Source of the DNA: Bacteroidales bacterium UBA6192
GTDB lineage: Bacteria > Bacteroidota > Bacteroidia > Bacteroidales > F082
Length of the DNA stretch: 59,423 bases
Direction: 5' to 3'
Assembly (NCBI GenBank): GCA_002422725.1
Contig: DITE01000052.1
Coordinates: 1 to 59,423 of the forward strand
Numbering within the stretch: the stretch's first letter is position 1; every line of letters starts with the position of its first letter. A program made the position numbers and the translations under genes. Below, in pieces: positions 49,899 through 58,105 of this stretch. The notes under the pieces are model-generated. The model did no database searches and had not been told where the DNA came from. It saw only the letters and a list, made by a program, of their open reading frames with translations.

Positions 49899-51374
49899 AT
49901 GTCATTCGATCAGGATAAATTTGTGGGGGAAGGACTGACTTATGACGATGTCCTGCTTCTTCCTGCCTATAGCGAAGTGCTGCCACGTGAGGTAAGCCTG
50001 AACACAAAATTCTCACGAAACATCAGTTTGAACATACCCATAGTTTCGGCTGCTATGGATACCGTGACCGATTCGATCATGGCGATTGCTATGGCACAGG
50101 AAGGCGGAATAGGTGTGATTCACAAGAACATGAGTATTGAGAAACAGGCTGCTGAAGTAAAAAAAGTAAAGCGGGCCGAAAATGGGATGATTATCGATCC
50201 CATAACGATGAATGTCGAAGCCACCGTGCTCGACGCCCTCAATATCATGCATGAATACCATATTGGAGGAATTCCTGTTGTGGATAAAGATAATAAACTT
50301 GTGGGGATAGTCACCAACCGCGATCTGCGTTTCGAACGGAGGGTGAACATTCCAATTTTCGACATCATGACAAAGGAAAATCTGATCACTACGACAGAAT
50401 TCACCGATTTTGAAAAAGCGGCAGACATACTGCAGGAACACCGGATCGAAAAGCTTCCTGTAGTTGACAAGAACTATCGTCTCATTGGCCTGATAACCTA
50501 CAAAGACATTATAAAGATCAAAGCAAGGCCCAACGCCTGCAAAGACGATCGTGGCCGGCTCCGTGTTGCGGCAGCGGTAGGAGTGGCTTCCAACACTTTA
50601 GACAGGGTTGCCGCTCTGGTGGATGCGGGTGTTGATGCAATTGTTGTCGACACTGCTCATGGTCATTCAAAGGGAGTTATCGAGATGGCCAAAAAGATCA
50701 AATCCCTGCATCCCGACATCGATCTGGTTATCGGAAATATCGCCACTGCAGAAGCTGCCACCGACCTGATGAATGCCGGTGCTGATGGCATCAAGGTTGG
50801 CATTGGCCCCGGCTCAATATGCACAACCCGGGTTATTGCAGGCGTGGGTGTGCCCCAGCTTACAGCCGTGTATGAGGTGGCAAAAGCATTACGCGGAACG
50901 GGCATCCCGGTGATTGCCGATGGCGGAATCCGGTTCACAGGCGACATTGTTAAAGCGCTGGCTGCAGGAGCATACAGTATTATGGCCGGATCATTATTTG
51001 CCGGCGTTGAAGAAGCTCCAGGAGAAACAATCATCTACGAAGGCCGAAAATTCAAAACATACCGGGGCATGGGTTCAATTGAAGCCATGCAGGAAGGCTC
51101 GAAAGACCGTTACTTTCAGGATACTGAAGATGACATAAAAAAACTTGTGCCTGAAGGTATTGTCGGGAAAGTGCCTTATAAGGGTACACTTTCGGAAGTT
51201 ATACATCAGTTGGTTGGTGGTTTAAGAGCCGGCATGGGCTACACCGGATCTCCCAGTATACCTCAGTTATGGGATGCCCGTTTCGTTAAAATTACTGCTG
51301 CCGGTGTGAACGAAAGCCATCCACACGACATAACCATTACCCGGGAAGCCCCGAATTACAGCAGAAACAATTGA
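49899..51374 (+). CDS. guaB: Inosine-5'-monophosphate dehydrogenase
   Basis: This enzyme is rate-limiting for GMP synthesis, oxidising IMP to XMP with NAD. It has 491 residues. The TIM barrel opens with GLTYDDVLLLP near 11-21, two CBS domains lie at about 95-210, and the catalytic loop is GPGSICTTRVIAGVGVPQ with Cys near 306. The mobile flap and GMGSIEAMQ region follow. The start is set by the promoter. The PPIase gene follows after 40 bases with no terminator, so read-through is possible. Confidence 0.97.
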   Translation: MSFDQDKFVGEGLTYDDVLLLPAYSEVLPREVSLNTKFSRNISLNIPIVSAAMDTVTDSIMAIAMAQEGGIGVIHKNMSIEKQAAEVKKVKRAENGMIIDPITMNVEATVLDALNIMHEYHIGGIPVVDKDNKLVGIVTNRDLRFERRVNIPIFDIMTKENLITTTEFTDFEKAADILQEHRIEKLPVVDKNYRLIGLITYKDIIKIKARPNACKDDRGRLRVAAAVGVASNTLDRVAALVDAGVDAIVVDTAHGHSKGVIEMAKKIKSLHPDIDLVIGNIATAEAATDLMNAGADGIKVGIGPGSICTTRVIAGVGVPQLTAVYEVAKALRGTGIPVIADGGIRFTGDIVKALAAGAYSIMAGSLFAGVEEAPGETIIYEGRKFKTYRGMGSIEAMQEGSKDRYFQDTEDDIKKLVPEGIVGKVPYKGTLSEVIHQLVGGLRAGMGYTGSPSIPQLWDARFVKITAAGVNESHPHDITITREAPNYSRNN

Positions 51375-51414
51375 TAGATTAAAATCCATATTCATTCAAC
51401 AATTTAACCTGACT

Positions 51415-53442
51415 ATGAAAAGTAAGCGTATGAAATCATTAATCTCTTTCGTATTTTCAATCACCTTTCTTTCGATGCTTGTTGCCATGCCTTCATTTGC
51501 ACAAAACAAGCCCGACAACAAAACCTTAATCACTATTGGCAAGGAAAATATTACTGTTAAGGAATTCATTGATGTGTATAAAAAAAATAACCTGAATAAC
51601 GAAATCCTTGACAAAAAATCTCTGGAAGAATACCTTGATCTTTATGTAAATTTCAGGCTGAAGGTGGCCGAGGCAAAAGCCCTGAAAATGGACACCAACA
51701 AAGCATTTATTGAAGAACTGGCAGGTTACAGAACGCAGCTTTCAAAACCCTATTTCACCGACGAAAAAGTTACAGAACAACTTCTGGTGGAAGCTTATCA
51801 ACGAAAACTAAAGGATGTGAGGGCAAGCCATATTCTGATAAACGTTGCCAAGGATGCCCTGCCAAAAGACACCCTGGCTGCATACAACAAAGTCATGAAA
51901 ATCAGGGAAAGAATACTCAAGGGTGAGTCTTTCGCCGAAATAGCATCCAAAGAATCGGACGACCCATCGGCACGCGATCGCGAAGCCGTTCCCAATCAAA
52001 GGCCTTTCAGACCAGGAAACAAAGGTGATCTGGGATATTTTTCGGTTTTTGATATGGTGTATCCTTTCGAAAACGGAGCCTATTCCACTCCCGTTGGCAG
52101 TCTTTCGATGCCGGTTCGCAGCGACTTTGGCTATCACCTGATCAAAGTAACTGAAATTAGTGATGCAGTTGGCTCTATCGAAGCTGCTCACATTTATGTG
52201 GCTTTAAATCCGGGAGCCACTGAAGAAGAAGTTGCCGAAAAAGAAGCCAAGATCAAAAAGATCCAGGCAAAAATTGAGGAAGGAAGCAGTTTTGAGGAAG
52301 CTGTGCTTCAATACTCCGAAGACCGTGGTTCGGCAGCACGCGAAGGTAAGCTGGCCAAATTTACAGCCAACCGTATCGTTCCCGAATTTGTTGAAACAAT
52401 CAAAAAAATGAAGCCGGGCGAAATCTCAGCACCGGTTCGGACAATCTACGGATTTCATATCATAAAACTGATAGGACTTGAAAAACCTGCTGACTTTGAA
52501 ACGGAGAAAGCAGCATTGAAAGAACGCATTGCTAAAGACGGCAGAGCCAAAAAAAGTGAAGAAGCGGTAATAAATCAAATAAAGCAGGAAGCCGGGTTCA
52601 AACTCAACAACAAGAACGCTTCAGCATTTGTTGGCAGCCTCGACAGCACTGTTGTTACTGGAAACTTTAACACACAATCCTACGCAAAATTTAAGAAACC
52701 GCTTTTCAAACTGGGTAAGAAAACCCTGACACAAGCCGATTTTGCTGCATACATTGCAAAAAATCATAAAAAGCAGGATGGAATAAGCCCCGAAGCCTAT
52801 GGTTACAAACTATTAAATGAGTTTGTCAACGAACAGTGCATCCTGTATGAAGACAGCCGGCTTGAAAAAAAGTATCCTGAATTCGCCTCACTTATGAAAG
52901 AATATCATGACGGTATTTTGTTGTTCGACCTGATGGACAAAAAGGTATGGTCATTTGCTGTAAAAGACACCACCGGATTGAAGGATTTTTATCAAAACAA
53001 CCGTTCAGACTATCTTTGGAAAGATAGAGTGAATGCAACAGTTTATACCATAACCAAAGCAGAAGATGTAGCCAAAGTTAAGCGTATTATCGAAAGTCAA
53101 CCCGATGATGGAGCTATTGCTCAGGCATTTGACCGCGACAGCATTATCTCAGTGCGCATTCAGCCCGGCAAATTCGAGAGAGGCGACAACAAATTTGTTG
53201 ACATGGCTGAATGGAATGCAGGCAGCCTGACAGAGAAATATTCGGATGTGGACAACTTCACCGTGCTTGTCAAGGTTAGAGAAATATTTCAACCTGAACC
53301 AAAAGCACTGGATGAGGCAAGAGGGATAATAACTTCTGATTATCAAAACTATCTTGAAAAAATGTGGGTAAAAGAATTAAAACAAAAATACCCTGTAGTA
53401 ATCCATCGCGAGCTGCTTGATGAAATAAAAAGTAATTATTGA
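51415..53442 (+). CDS. Peptidyl-prolyl cis-trans isomerase with two parvulin domains
   Basis: This 675-residue periplasmic chaperone/isomerase has a signal peptide cut near MPSFAQ. After an N-terminal helical chaperone part (about 30-125) it has two parvulin (rotamase) domains: VRASHILINVA to FGYHLIKVTEI (about 133-245) and IEAAHIYVALNPG to YGFHIIKLIG (about 257-360). A long C-terminal region (about 400-675) contains another helical segment. It is like SurA/PpiD-type proteins and likely acts in outer-membrane protein folding. It is the first of three consecutive isomerase-type genes; the next start overlaps its stop (TGATG). Confidence 0.9.
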   Translation: MKSKRMKSLISFVFSITFLSMLVAMPSFAQNKPDNKTLITIGKENITVKEFIDVYKKNNLNNEILDKKSLEEYLDLYVNFRLKVAEAKALKMDTNKAFIEELAGYRTQLSKPYFTDEKVTEQLLVEAYQRKLKDVRASHILINVAKDALPKDTLAAYNKVMKIRERILKGESFAEIASKESDDPSARDREAVPNQRPFRPGNKGDLGYFSVFDMVYPFENGAYSTPVGSLSMPVRSDFGYHLIKVTEISDAVGSIEAAHIYVALNPGATEEEVAEKEAKIKKIQAKIEEGSSFEEAVLQYSEDRGSAAREGKLAKFTANRIVPEFVETIKKMKPGEISAPVRTIYGFHIIKLIGLEKPADFETEKAALKERIAKDGRAKKSEEAVINQIKQEAGFKLNNKNASAFVGSLDSTVVTGNFNTQSYAKFKKPLFKLGKKTLTQADFAAYIAKNHKKQDGISPEAYGYKLLNEFVNEQCILYEDSRLEKKYPEFASLMKEYHDGILLFDLMDKKVWSFAVKDTTGLKDFYQNNRSDYLWKDRVNATVYTITKAEDVAKVKRIIESQPDDGAIAQAFDRDSIISVRIQPGKFERGDNKFVDMAEWNAGSLTEKYSDVDNFTVLVKVREIFQPEPKALDEARGIITSDYQNYLEKMWVKELKQKYPVVIHRELLDEIKSNY

Positions 53443-54287
53443 TGCTTCGTTTCCTGACAATTATTTTGATTGTTATTGTTGTTGCAGGTTGTGATACAAC
53501 TCCCGAAGTCGATAAAGGTGCTGTGTTGGCAAAAATTTATGGCAATTATCTTTACGAAGCCGACCTGGAAGGAGTTATACCACCTAACACCCCTGTAAAT
53601 GACAGCATTATGCTTGTCAGGAATTTTGTTGACAACTGGCTAAGGAAAAGAATGCTTGTGCGTCAGGCCGAAAGAAACTTAACACCACGTCAGACTGATT
53701 TTAGCAAAAAACTGGAAGATTACCGTAACTCATTGATTGTTTACACTTACGAAAGTGAACTGATCCGTCAAAAGCTGGACACCCTTGTGCTGGATCGCGA
53801 AATAGAACGTTACTACGAAGAGAACAAATCCGATTTTGAACTGAAGCACAATATTGTGAAAGTTGTTTATGTGGTACTTACTTCTGAATCAAAAGAAATT
53901 AATCGGTTTCGGAAGCTTCTTAAAAACAGAACTGTCATTAACATGGATTCATTAAATACAATTTCCCAGCGTCATGCAATAGCCTACTATATTGACGAAG
54001 AAAGCTGGGTAAAATTTGATGAACTGTTGCTGCAGATTCCTTTGGTTGCCTATAACCAGGAAGTTTTTCTAAACAATAACCGTTTTGTTGAATTTGTTGA
54101 CGATCCCTTTATATATATGGTCTTATTCAGAGACTTTAAGATTCGCGAAAGCATCTCTCCACTCGAATTTGAATACGACAATATACGCAACATCATACTA
54201 AACAAGCGAAAACAGGATTTGCTCAGGCAAATGCATACCGATGTGTATGAGCAGGCCCTGCGCAACAATGATTTTGAGATTTATTGA
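53442..54287 (+). CDS. SurA-N-like lipoprotein, isomerase-related
   Basis: This 281-residue lipoprotein has the signal lipobox VVAGC with Cys17. The rest resembles the helical chaperone half of SurA/PpiC proteins (VRNFVDNWLRKRMLVRQAE near 51-69, IERYYEENKSDFELKHNIVKVVYV near 118-141). A parvulin core is not recognisable: the usual GGDLG-type and FGYHI-type motifs are missing. It is thus a probable non-catalytic chaperone partner. It starts at ATG 53442, one base overlapping the preceding stop, and precedes a SurA-like gene. Confidence 0.75.
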   Translation: MLRFLTIILIVIVVAGCDTTPEVDKGAVLAKIYGNYLYEADLEGVIPPNTPVNDSIMLVRNFVDNWLRKRMLVRQAERNLTPRQTDFSKKLEDYRNSLIVYTYESELIRQKLDTLVLDREIERYYEENKSDFELKHNIVKVVYVVLTSESKEINRFRKLLKNRTVINMDSLNTISQRHAIAYYIDEESWVKFDELLLQIPLVAYNQEVFLNNNRFVEFVDDPFIYMVLFRDFKIRESISPLEFEYDNIRNIILNKRKQDLLRQMHTDVYEQALRNNDFEIY

Positions 54288-54349
54288 AATAAACCCTTGC
54301 AATAAGCTGTTAAATCATCAGTTATATGCATAACAACCTCATTCATTCC

Positions 54350-55717
54350 ATGATAAAAAAGCTAACGTCTTCCCTAATCCTTTTTCTGATCATTTTCTTT
54401 ATATTTCAACCCCTGGTAAAAGCACAGGTAATTGATCAGGTTGTAGCTGTTGTCGGTAAAAATATTATCCTACAGTCAGATATCGAAAGCCAGTATATAC
54501 AATACAGGTTACAACGCGGAATAAGCGGGAGCGCATCCTCGATCCGTTGTAAAATTCTTGAAGACCTTCTGTTTCAAAAGCTGATGCTTAACCAGGCCGA
54601 GCTCGACAGCGTAACCGTTACACCAGAGCAGGTGTCGCAGGAAATGGAGCGGCGGTTAAGGTATTTTACAGCCGAATTGGGTTCGCAGGAAAAACTGGAA
54701 CAATATTACAACAAATCCGTTGCCGAAATTAAAGCAGAACTCAGTAAACTTGTTGAAGATCAAATGCTAGTTGAGCAGGTTCAGTCGGGAATCATGTCCA
54801 AAATCAGTGTTACACCTTCGGAAATCAAACTGTTTTTTCGCTCATTGCCCAAAGATAGTATCCCGATGATTAACACCGAATATGAAATTGCACAAATCGT
54901 GAAAATGCCCCCGATAAGTATTGATGAAAAAATGAGTACCAAAGAAAAGCTTTATGGATTCAGACAGCGTATCCTGGCAGGTGAACGGTTTTCAACACTG
55001 GCCGTTTTGTATTCAGAGGACCCGGGTTCGGCAAAAAAAGGGGGTGAACTTGGCTTTTATGGCCGTGGCGAATTGTATCCTGAATTTGAAGCGGTAGCGT
55101 TTAAACTAAAGGATGGTGAGGTAAGCGAAATCGTTGAATCCGAGGCTGGTTTCCACATCATTCAAATGATTGAACGACGAGGCGATTATGTCAATGTCAG
55201 ACATATCCTGCTCACTCCGAAAGTCTCACCTGATGCATTGATGAAAGCCCGCAGTGAGCTTGATTCGGTGGCTAAACTAATACGCAATGGGGAAATTAAA
55301 TTTGATGATGCCGTCGAAAAGTTCTCTGATCAACCGGATAAGCTTGCGGGCGGATTGTTAATCAATCCTTACACCGGAAGTACGCGTTTCGAAGCAAGTC
55401 AGGTGGATCAGCAGGTTTCATTTGTAGTCGATAAAATGGCCATCAACGAAATCAGCGATCCTGTTCCCATGAAAACCGATGAAGGCAAAGACGCTTTCCG
55501 TCTGCTCATGGTTAAGTCGAAAACTGAGCCCCACCAGGCCAATTTGAAAGACGATTATAACCGCATTCAGGGTTGGGCACTTGACGAAAAGAAACAAAAA
55601 GCTGTTGAAGCCTGGATCAAAAGCAAATCGAAAAACGCCTATGTGACCATAGTGGATGAATATGCGGGCTGTTCGTTCAACTTCAACTGGAAAAATATTC
55701 AACAAGCAAACAAATAA
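54350..55717 (+). CDS. surA: SurA-like periplasmic peptidyl-prolyl isomerase
   Basis: This 455-residue exported chaperone has a signal peptide (cut near LVKAQ) followed at once by the SurA opening VIDQVVAVVGKNIILQSDIE. The N-terminal chaperone region runs to about 165. Parvulin domain 1 covers about 180-280 (PGSAKKGGELGFYGRG, then AGFHIIQMIERRGDYV), and a second, weaker parvulin-like domain covers about 285-390 (VRHILLTPKVS). It is expected to fold outer-membrane barrels. ATG 54350 is chosen since ATG 54326 would put polar residues before the signal. The stop overlaps the MoxR start (TAATG). Confidence 0.9.
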   Translation: MIKKLTSSLILFLIIFFIFQPLVKAQVIDQVVAVVGKNIILQSDIESQYIQYRLQRGISGSASSIRCKILEDLLFQKLMLNQAELDSVTVTPEQVSQEMERRLRYFTAELGSQEKLEQYYNKSVAEIKAELSKLVEDQMLVEQVQSGIMSKISVTPSEIKLFFRSLPKDSIPMINTEYEIAQIVKMPPISIDEKMSTKEKLYGFRQRILAGERFSTLAVLYSEDPGSAKKGGELGFYGRGELYPEFEAVAFKLKDGEVSEIVESEAGFHIIQMIERRGDYVNVRHILLTPKVSPDALMKARSELDSVAKLIRNGEIKFDDAVEKFSDQPDKLAGGLLINPYTGSTRFEASQVDQQVSFVVDKMAINEISDPVPMKTDEGKDAFRLLMVKSKTEPHQANLKDDYNRIQGWALDEKKQKAVEAWIKSKSKNAYVTIVDEYAGCSFNFNWKNIQQANK

Positions 55718-56682
55718 TGATCACATACAAATCTGATGTAGAAGCAGCTGACGCCCTGGTCGAAAAATACGGCCTGTTGCGCAAGGAAATCGCAAAGATT
55801 ATTGTCGGACAGGACGAAGTTGTTAAAAACTGCCTGATTGCGATTTTTAGCAAAGGACATGTCTTGCTGGTTGGAGTTCCCGGGTTGGCTAAAACACTGC
55901 TCGTTAACACCATCAGCAAAACGCTTGGGCTTACTTACAGCCGTATTCAGTTTACACCCGATCTGATGCCTTCCGACATTATCGGCACCGAGATTCTTGA
56001 TGAAACACGCAAATTCAAATTTATCAAAGGCCCGGTATTTGCCAACATCATTCTGGCAGACGAGATCAACCGCACACCTCCTAAAACGCAATCAGCACTG
56101 CTAGAAGCTATGCAGGAAAAATCGATTACTGTTGCCGGGCAAACACATCGGCTGCAGGAACCATTTTTCGTGCTGGCCACACAGAACCCCATTGAACAGG
56201 AAGGCACCTACCCGCTTCCGGAAGCCCAGCTCGACAGGTTTATGTTTAATCTCTGGCTCGATTACCCTTCATTTGATGAAGAAATCATGGTGGTAAAAAA
56301 CACAACCATCGAAACCACAGCCGAACCATCCATAGTTATGTCGGATCAGGAGATTCATTTTTTTCAGCAACTTGTTCGCAAAGTCCCTGTTCCTGACAAC
56401 GTTTTCGATTATACGGTGAAACTGGTTTCAAAAACCCGACCCAATACACCCATGAGCCACGAGTGGGCAAACAAATACATCAGCTGGGGAGCCGGACCAA
56501 GGGCTTCACAATATCTCATCATCGGTGCAAAATGCCATGCTTTGCTAAATGGAAAATATTCCCCTGATATTGAAGATGTTAAAGCTGTAACCATTCCTGT
56601 ACTGAGGCACCGGCTGGTAAGAAATTATACAGCCGAAGCCGAGGGAATCAGTATGGAAGATATAATCAACAAGTTGATTTAA
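55717..56682 (+). CDS. MoxR-family AAA+ ATPase
   Basis: This 321-residue cytoplasmic AAA+ chaperone-like ATPase has Walker A GVPGLAKT near 49-56, Walker B ILADEINRTPPKTQSALLEAMQE near 111-133, sensor 1 ATQNP near 154-158, and the C-terminal lid. MoxR proteins remodel or insert cofactors into partner proteins and are usually followed by DUF58 and von Willebrand A genes. Here the next gene is an HlyD-type adaptor, so the partner is not in view. It is translationally coupled to the SurA gene (TAATG). Confidence 0.92.
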   Translation: MITYKSDVEAADALVEKYGLLRKEIAKIIVGQDEVVKNCLIAIFSKGHVLLVGVPGLAKTLLVNTISKTLGLTYSRIQFTPDLMPSDIIGTEILDETRKFKFIKGPVFANIILADEINRTPPKTQSALLEAMQEKSITVAGQTHRLQEPFFVLATQNPIEQEGTYPLPEAQLDRFMFNLWLDYPSFDEEIMVVKNTTIETTAEPSIVMSDQEIHFFQQLVRKVPVPDNVFDYTVKLVSKTRPNTPMSHEWANKYISWGAGPRASQYLIIGAKCHALLNGKYSPDIEDVKAVTIPVLRHRLVRNYTAEAEGISMEDIINKLI

Positions 56683-56704
56683 ACATCCATAATAACTATC
56701 CAAC

Positions 56705-58099
56705 ATGAAAAACAACCGTAAACAGATTTTTTTAATTATTGGATCGTTACTTGCCCTGATCTTGCTGGTGTGGTATTTCACCAAACCAGGTGAAAATAAG
56801 ACTTCAGTTGTGGAAGTTGCCGCAAAAAAAGGAATCTTCAAAATTACCGTTACAACCACTGGTGAACTTGAAGCAAGAAGCTCTGAAAAAATCTTCGGCC
56901 CCTCGCCCACCCTCCTGCGCGAAGCCAGAATCTGGCAACTGAAAATTGACGACATCATCCCTGATGGCACTATCGTGGATTCGGGCGACTATGTGGCGCA
57001 ACTCGACAGGACTGAGTTAACCAATAAACTCAAAGACCAGGAAATTGATATTGAACAGTTTCAAAACAATTTTACAAAAACACAGCTCGACACTACCATG
57101 GAACTCAGGGCAGCCCGCAACGAGCTGATCAACCTGCGCTATGCATTGGAAGAGGCACAGATAGCTGTTGATCAGTCCATCTACGAACCACCGGCTTCAC
57201 AACGTCAAGTGCAGATTGAGTTTGACAGGGCCGGACGATCGCTCGATCAGGCTGAACGCAATTATTCGCTGAAATACGAAAAAGCGGTTGCCAATATGTC
57301 GGAAGTTGCCACTGCCTTGCGCAAAAAACAAATTGAGTTTTCAAAATTTATTGAACTCAGCAAGGAGTTCACCGTTAAAGCCCCGAAATCAGGAATGGTA
57401 ATCTATCAGCGCGATTGGGACGGAAAAAAACGTGGCATCGGTTCTTCCATCAGTTCATGGGAAAATGTTGTGGCAACCTTGCCCAACCTGCGCGAAATGA
57501 TTACCAAAACATTTGTCAACGAAATTGACATTTCCAAGGTAAAAGTCGGACAAGCAGTAGAAATTGGTGTGGATGCCTTCCCCGAAAAAAAATTCACAGG
57601 TCAGGTTATCGAAGTAGCCAACATAGGTGAACAGATGCGCAACTCCAACGCACGTGTTTTTGAAGTTAAAATCGAGGTAAACGAATATGACTCCATTATC
57701 CGCCCGGCCATGACCACCAAAAACACCATCATTACCGAAGTGATCGACGATGTGGTGAGTGTGCCTTTGGAAGCAATCAACAACCTCGATTCCATTCAAT
57801 ATGTTTTTGTTGGAAACAAACGTCAACAGGTTGTTGTTGGCAAATCGAACGAAAATGAAATTATCATCCGCGAAGGTCTTAGTGCCGGGGAATTGGTCAA
57901 GCTTAGTCCTCCCGAAAAGCCTGAATCGTACAAGCTGGTGTTGCTCCCGGCTGAGTTGATGGCAAAAATCAGAGAAGAGAAACAAGTGTTACGGCCTGTC
58001 AATGAAGGTGACACGATGCAGCCGAAACAAGTACAGCCCAGATCGGGCGACAGGGTTCCACGTGGTGATGGTCAGGGTCGTCGTGGAGGCAAAAAATAA
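56705..58099 (+). CDS. HlyD/RND-type periplasmic adaptor protein
   Basis: This 464-residue membrane-fusion protein has an N-terminal signal anchor (about 8-26) and an early beta-barrel/lipoyl part (KITVTTTGELEARSSEKIFG near 48-67, GDYVAQLDRTEL near 97-108). A long coiled-coil hairpin covers about 110-220, and C-terminal barrel and membrane-proximal segments follow. The tail is rich in Gln, Gly and Arg. It bridges the inner-membrane MacB-like permease encoded 7 bases downstream to an outer-membrane channel, as in MacA-MacB systems. Confidence 0.9.
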   Translation: MKNNRKQIFLIIGSLLALILLVWYFTKPGENKTSVVEVAAKKGIFKITVTTTGELEARSSEKIFGPSPTLLREARIWQLKIDDIIPDGTIVDSGDYVAQLDRTELTNKLKDQEIDIEQFQNNFTKTQLDTTMELRAARNELINLRYALEEAQIAVDQSIYEPPASQRQVQIEFDRAGRSLDQAERNYSLKYEKAVANMSEVATALRKKQIEFSKFIELSKEFTVKAPKSGMVIYQRDWDGKKRGIGSSISSWENVVATLPNLREMITKTFVNEIDISKVKVGQAVEIGVDAFPEKKFTGQVIEVANIGEQMRNSNARVFEVKIEVNEYDSIIRPAMTTKNTIITEVIDDVVSVPLEAINNLDSIQYVFVGNKRQQVVVGKSNENEIIIREGLSAGELVKLSPPEKPESYKLVLLPAELMAKIREEKQVLRPVNEGDTMQPKQVQPRSGDRVPRGDGQGRRGGKK

Positions 58100-58105
58100 T
58101 CCGGA

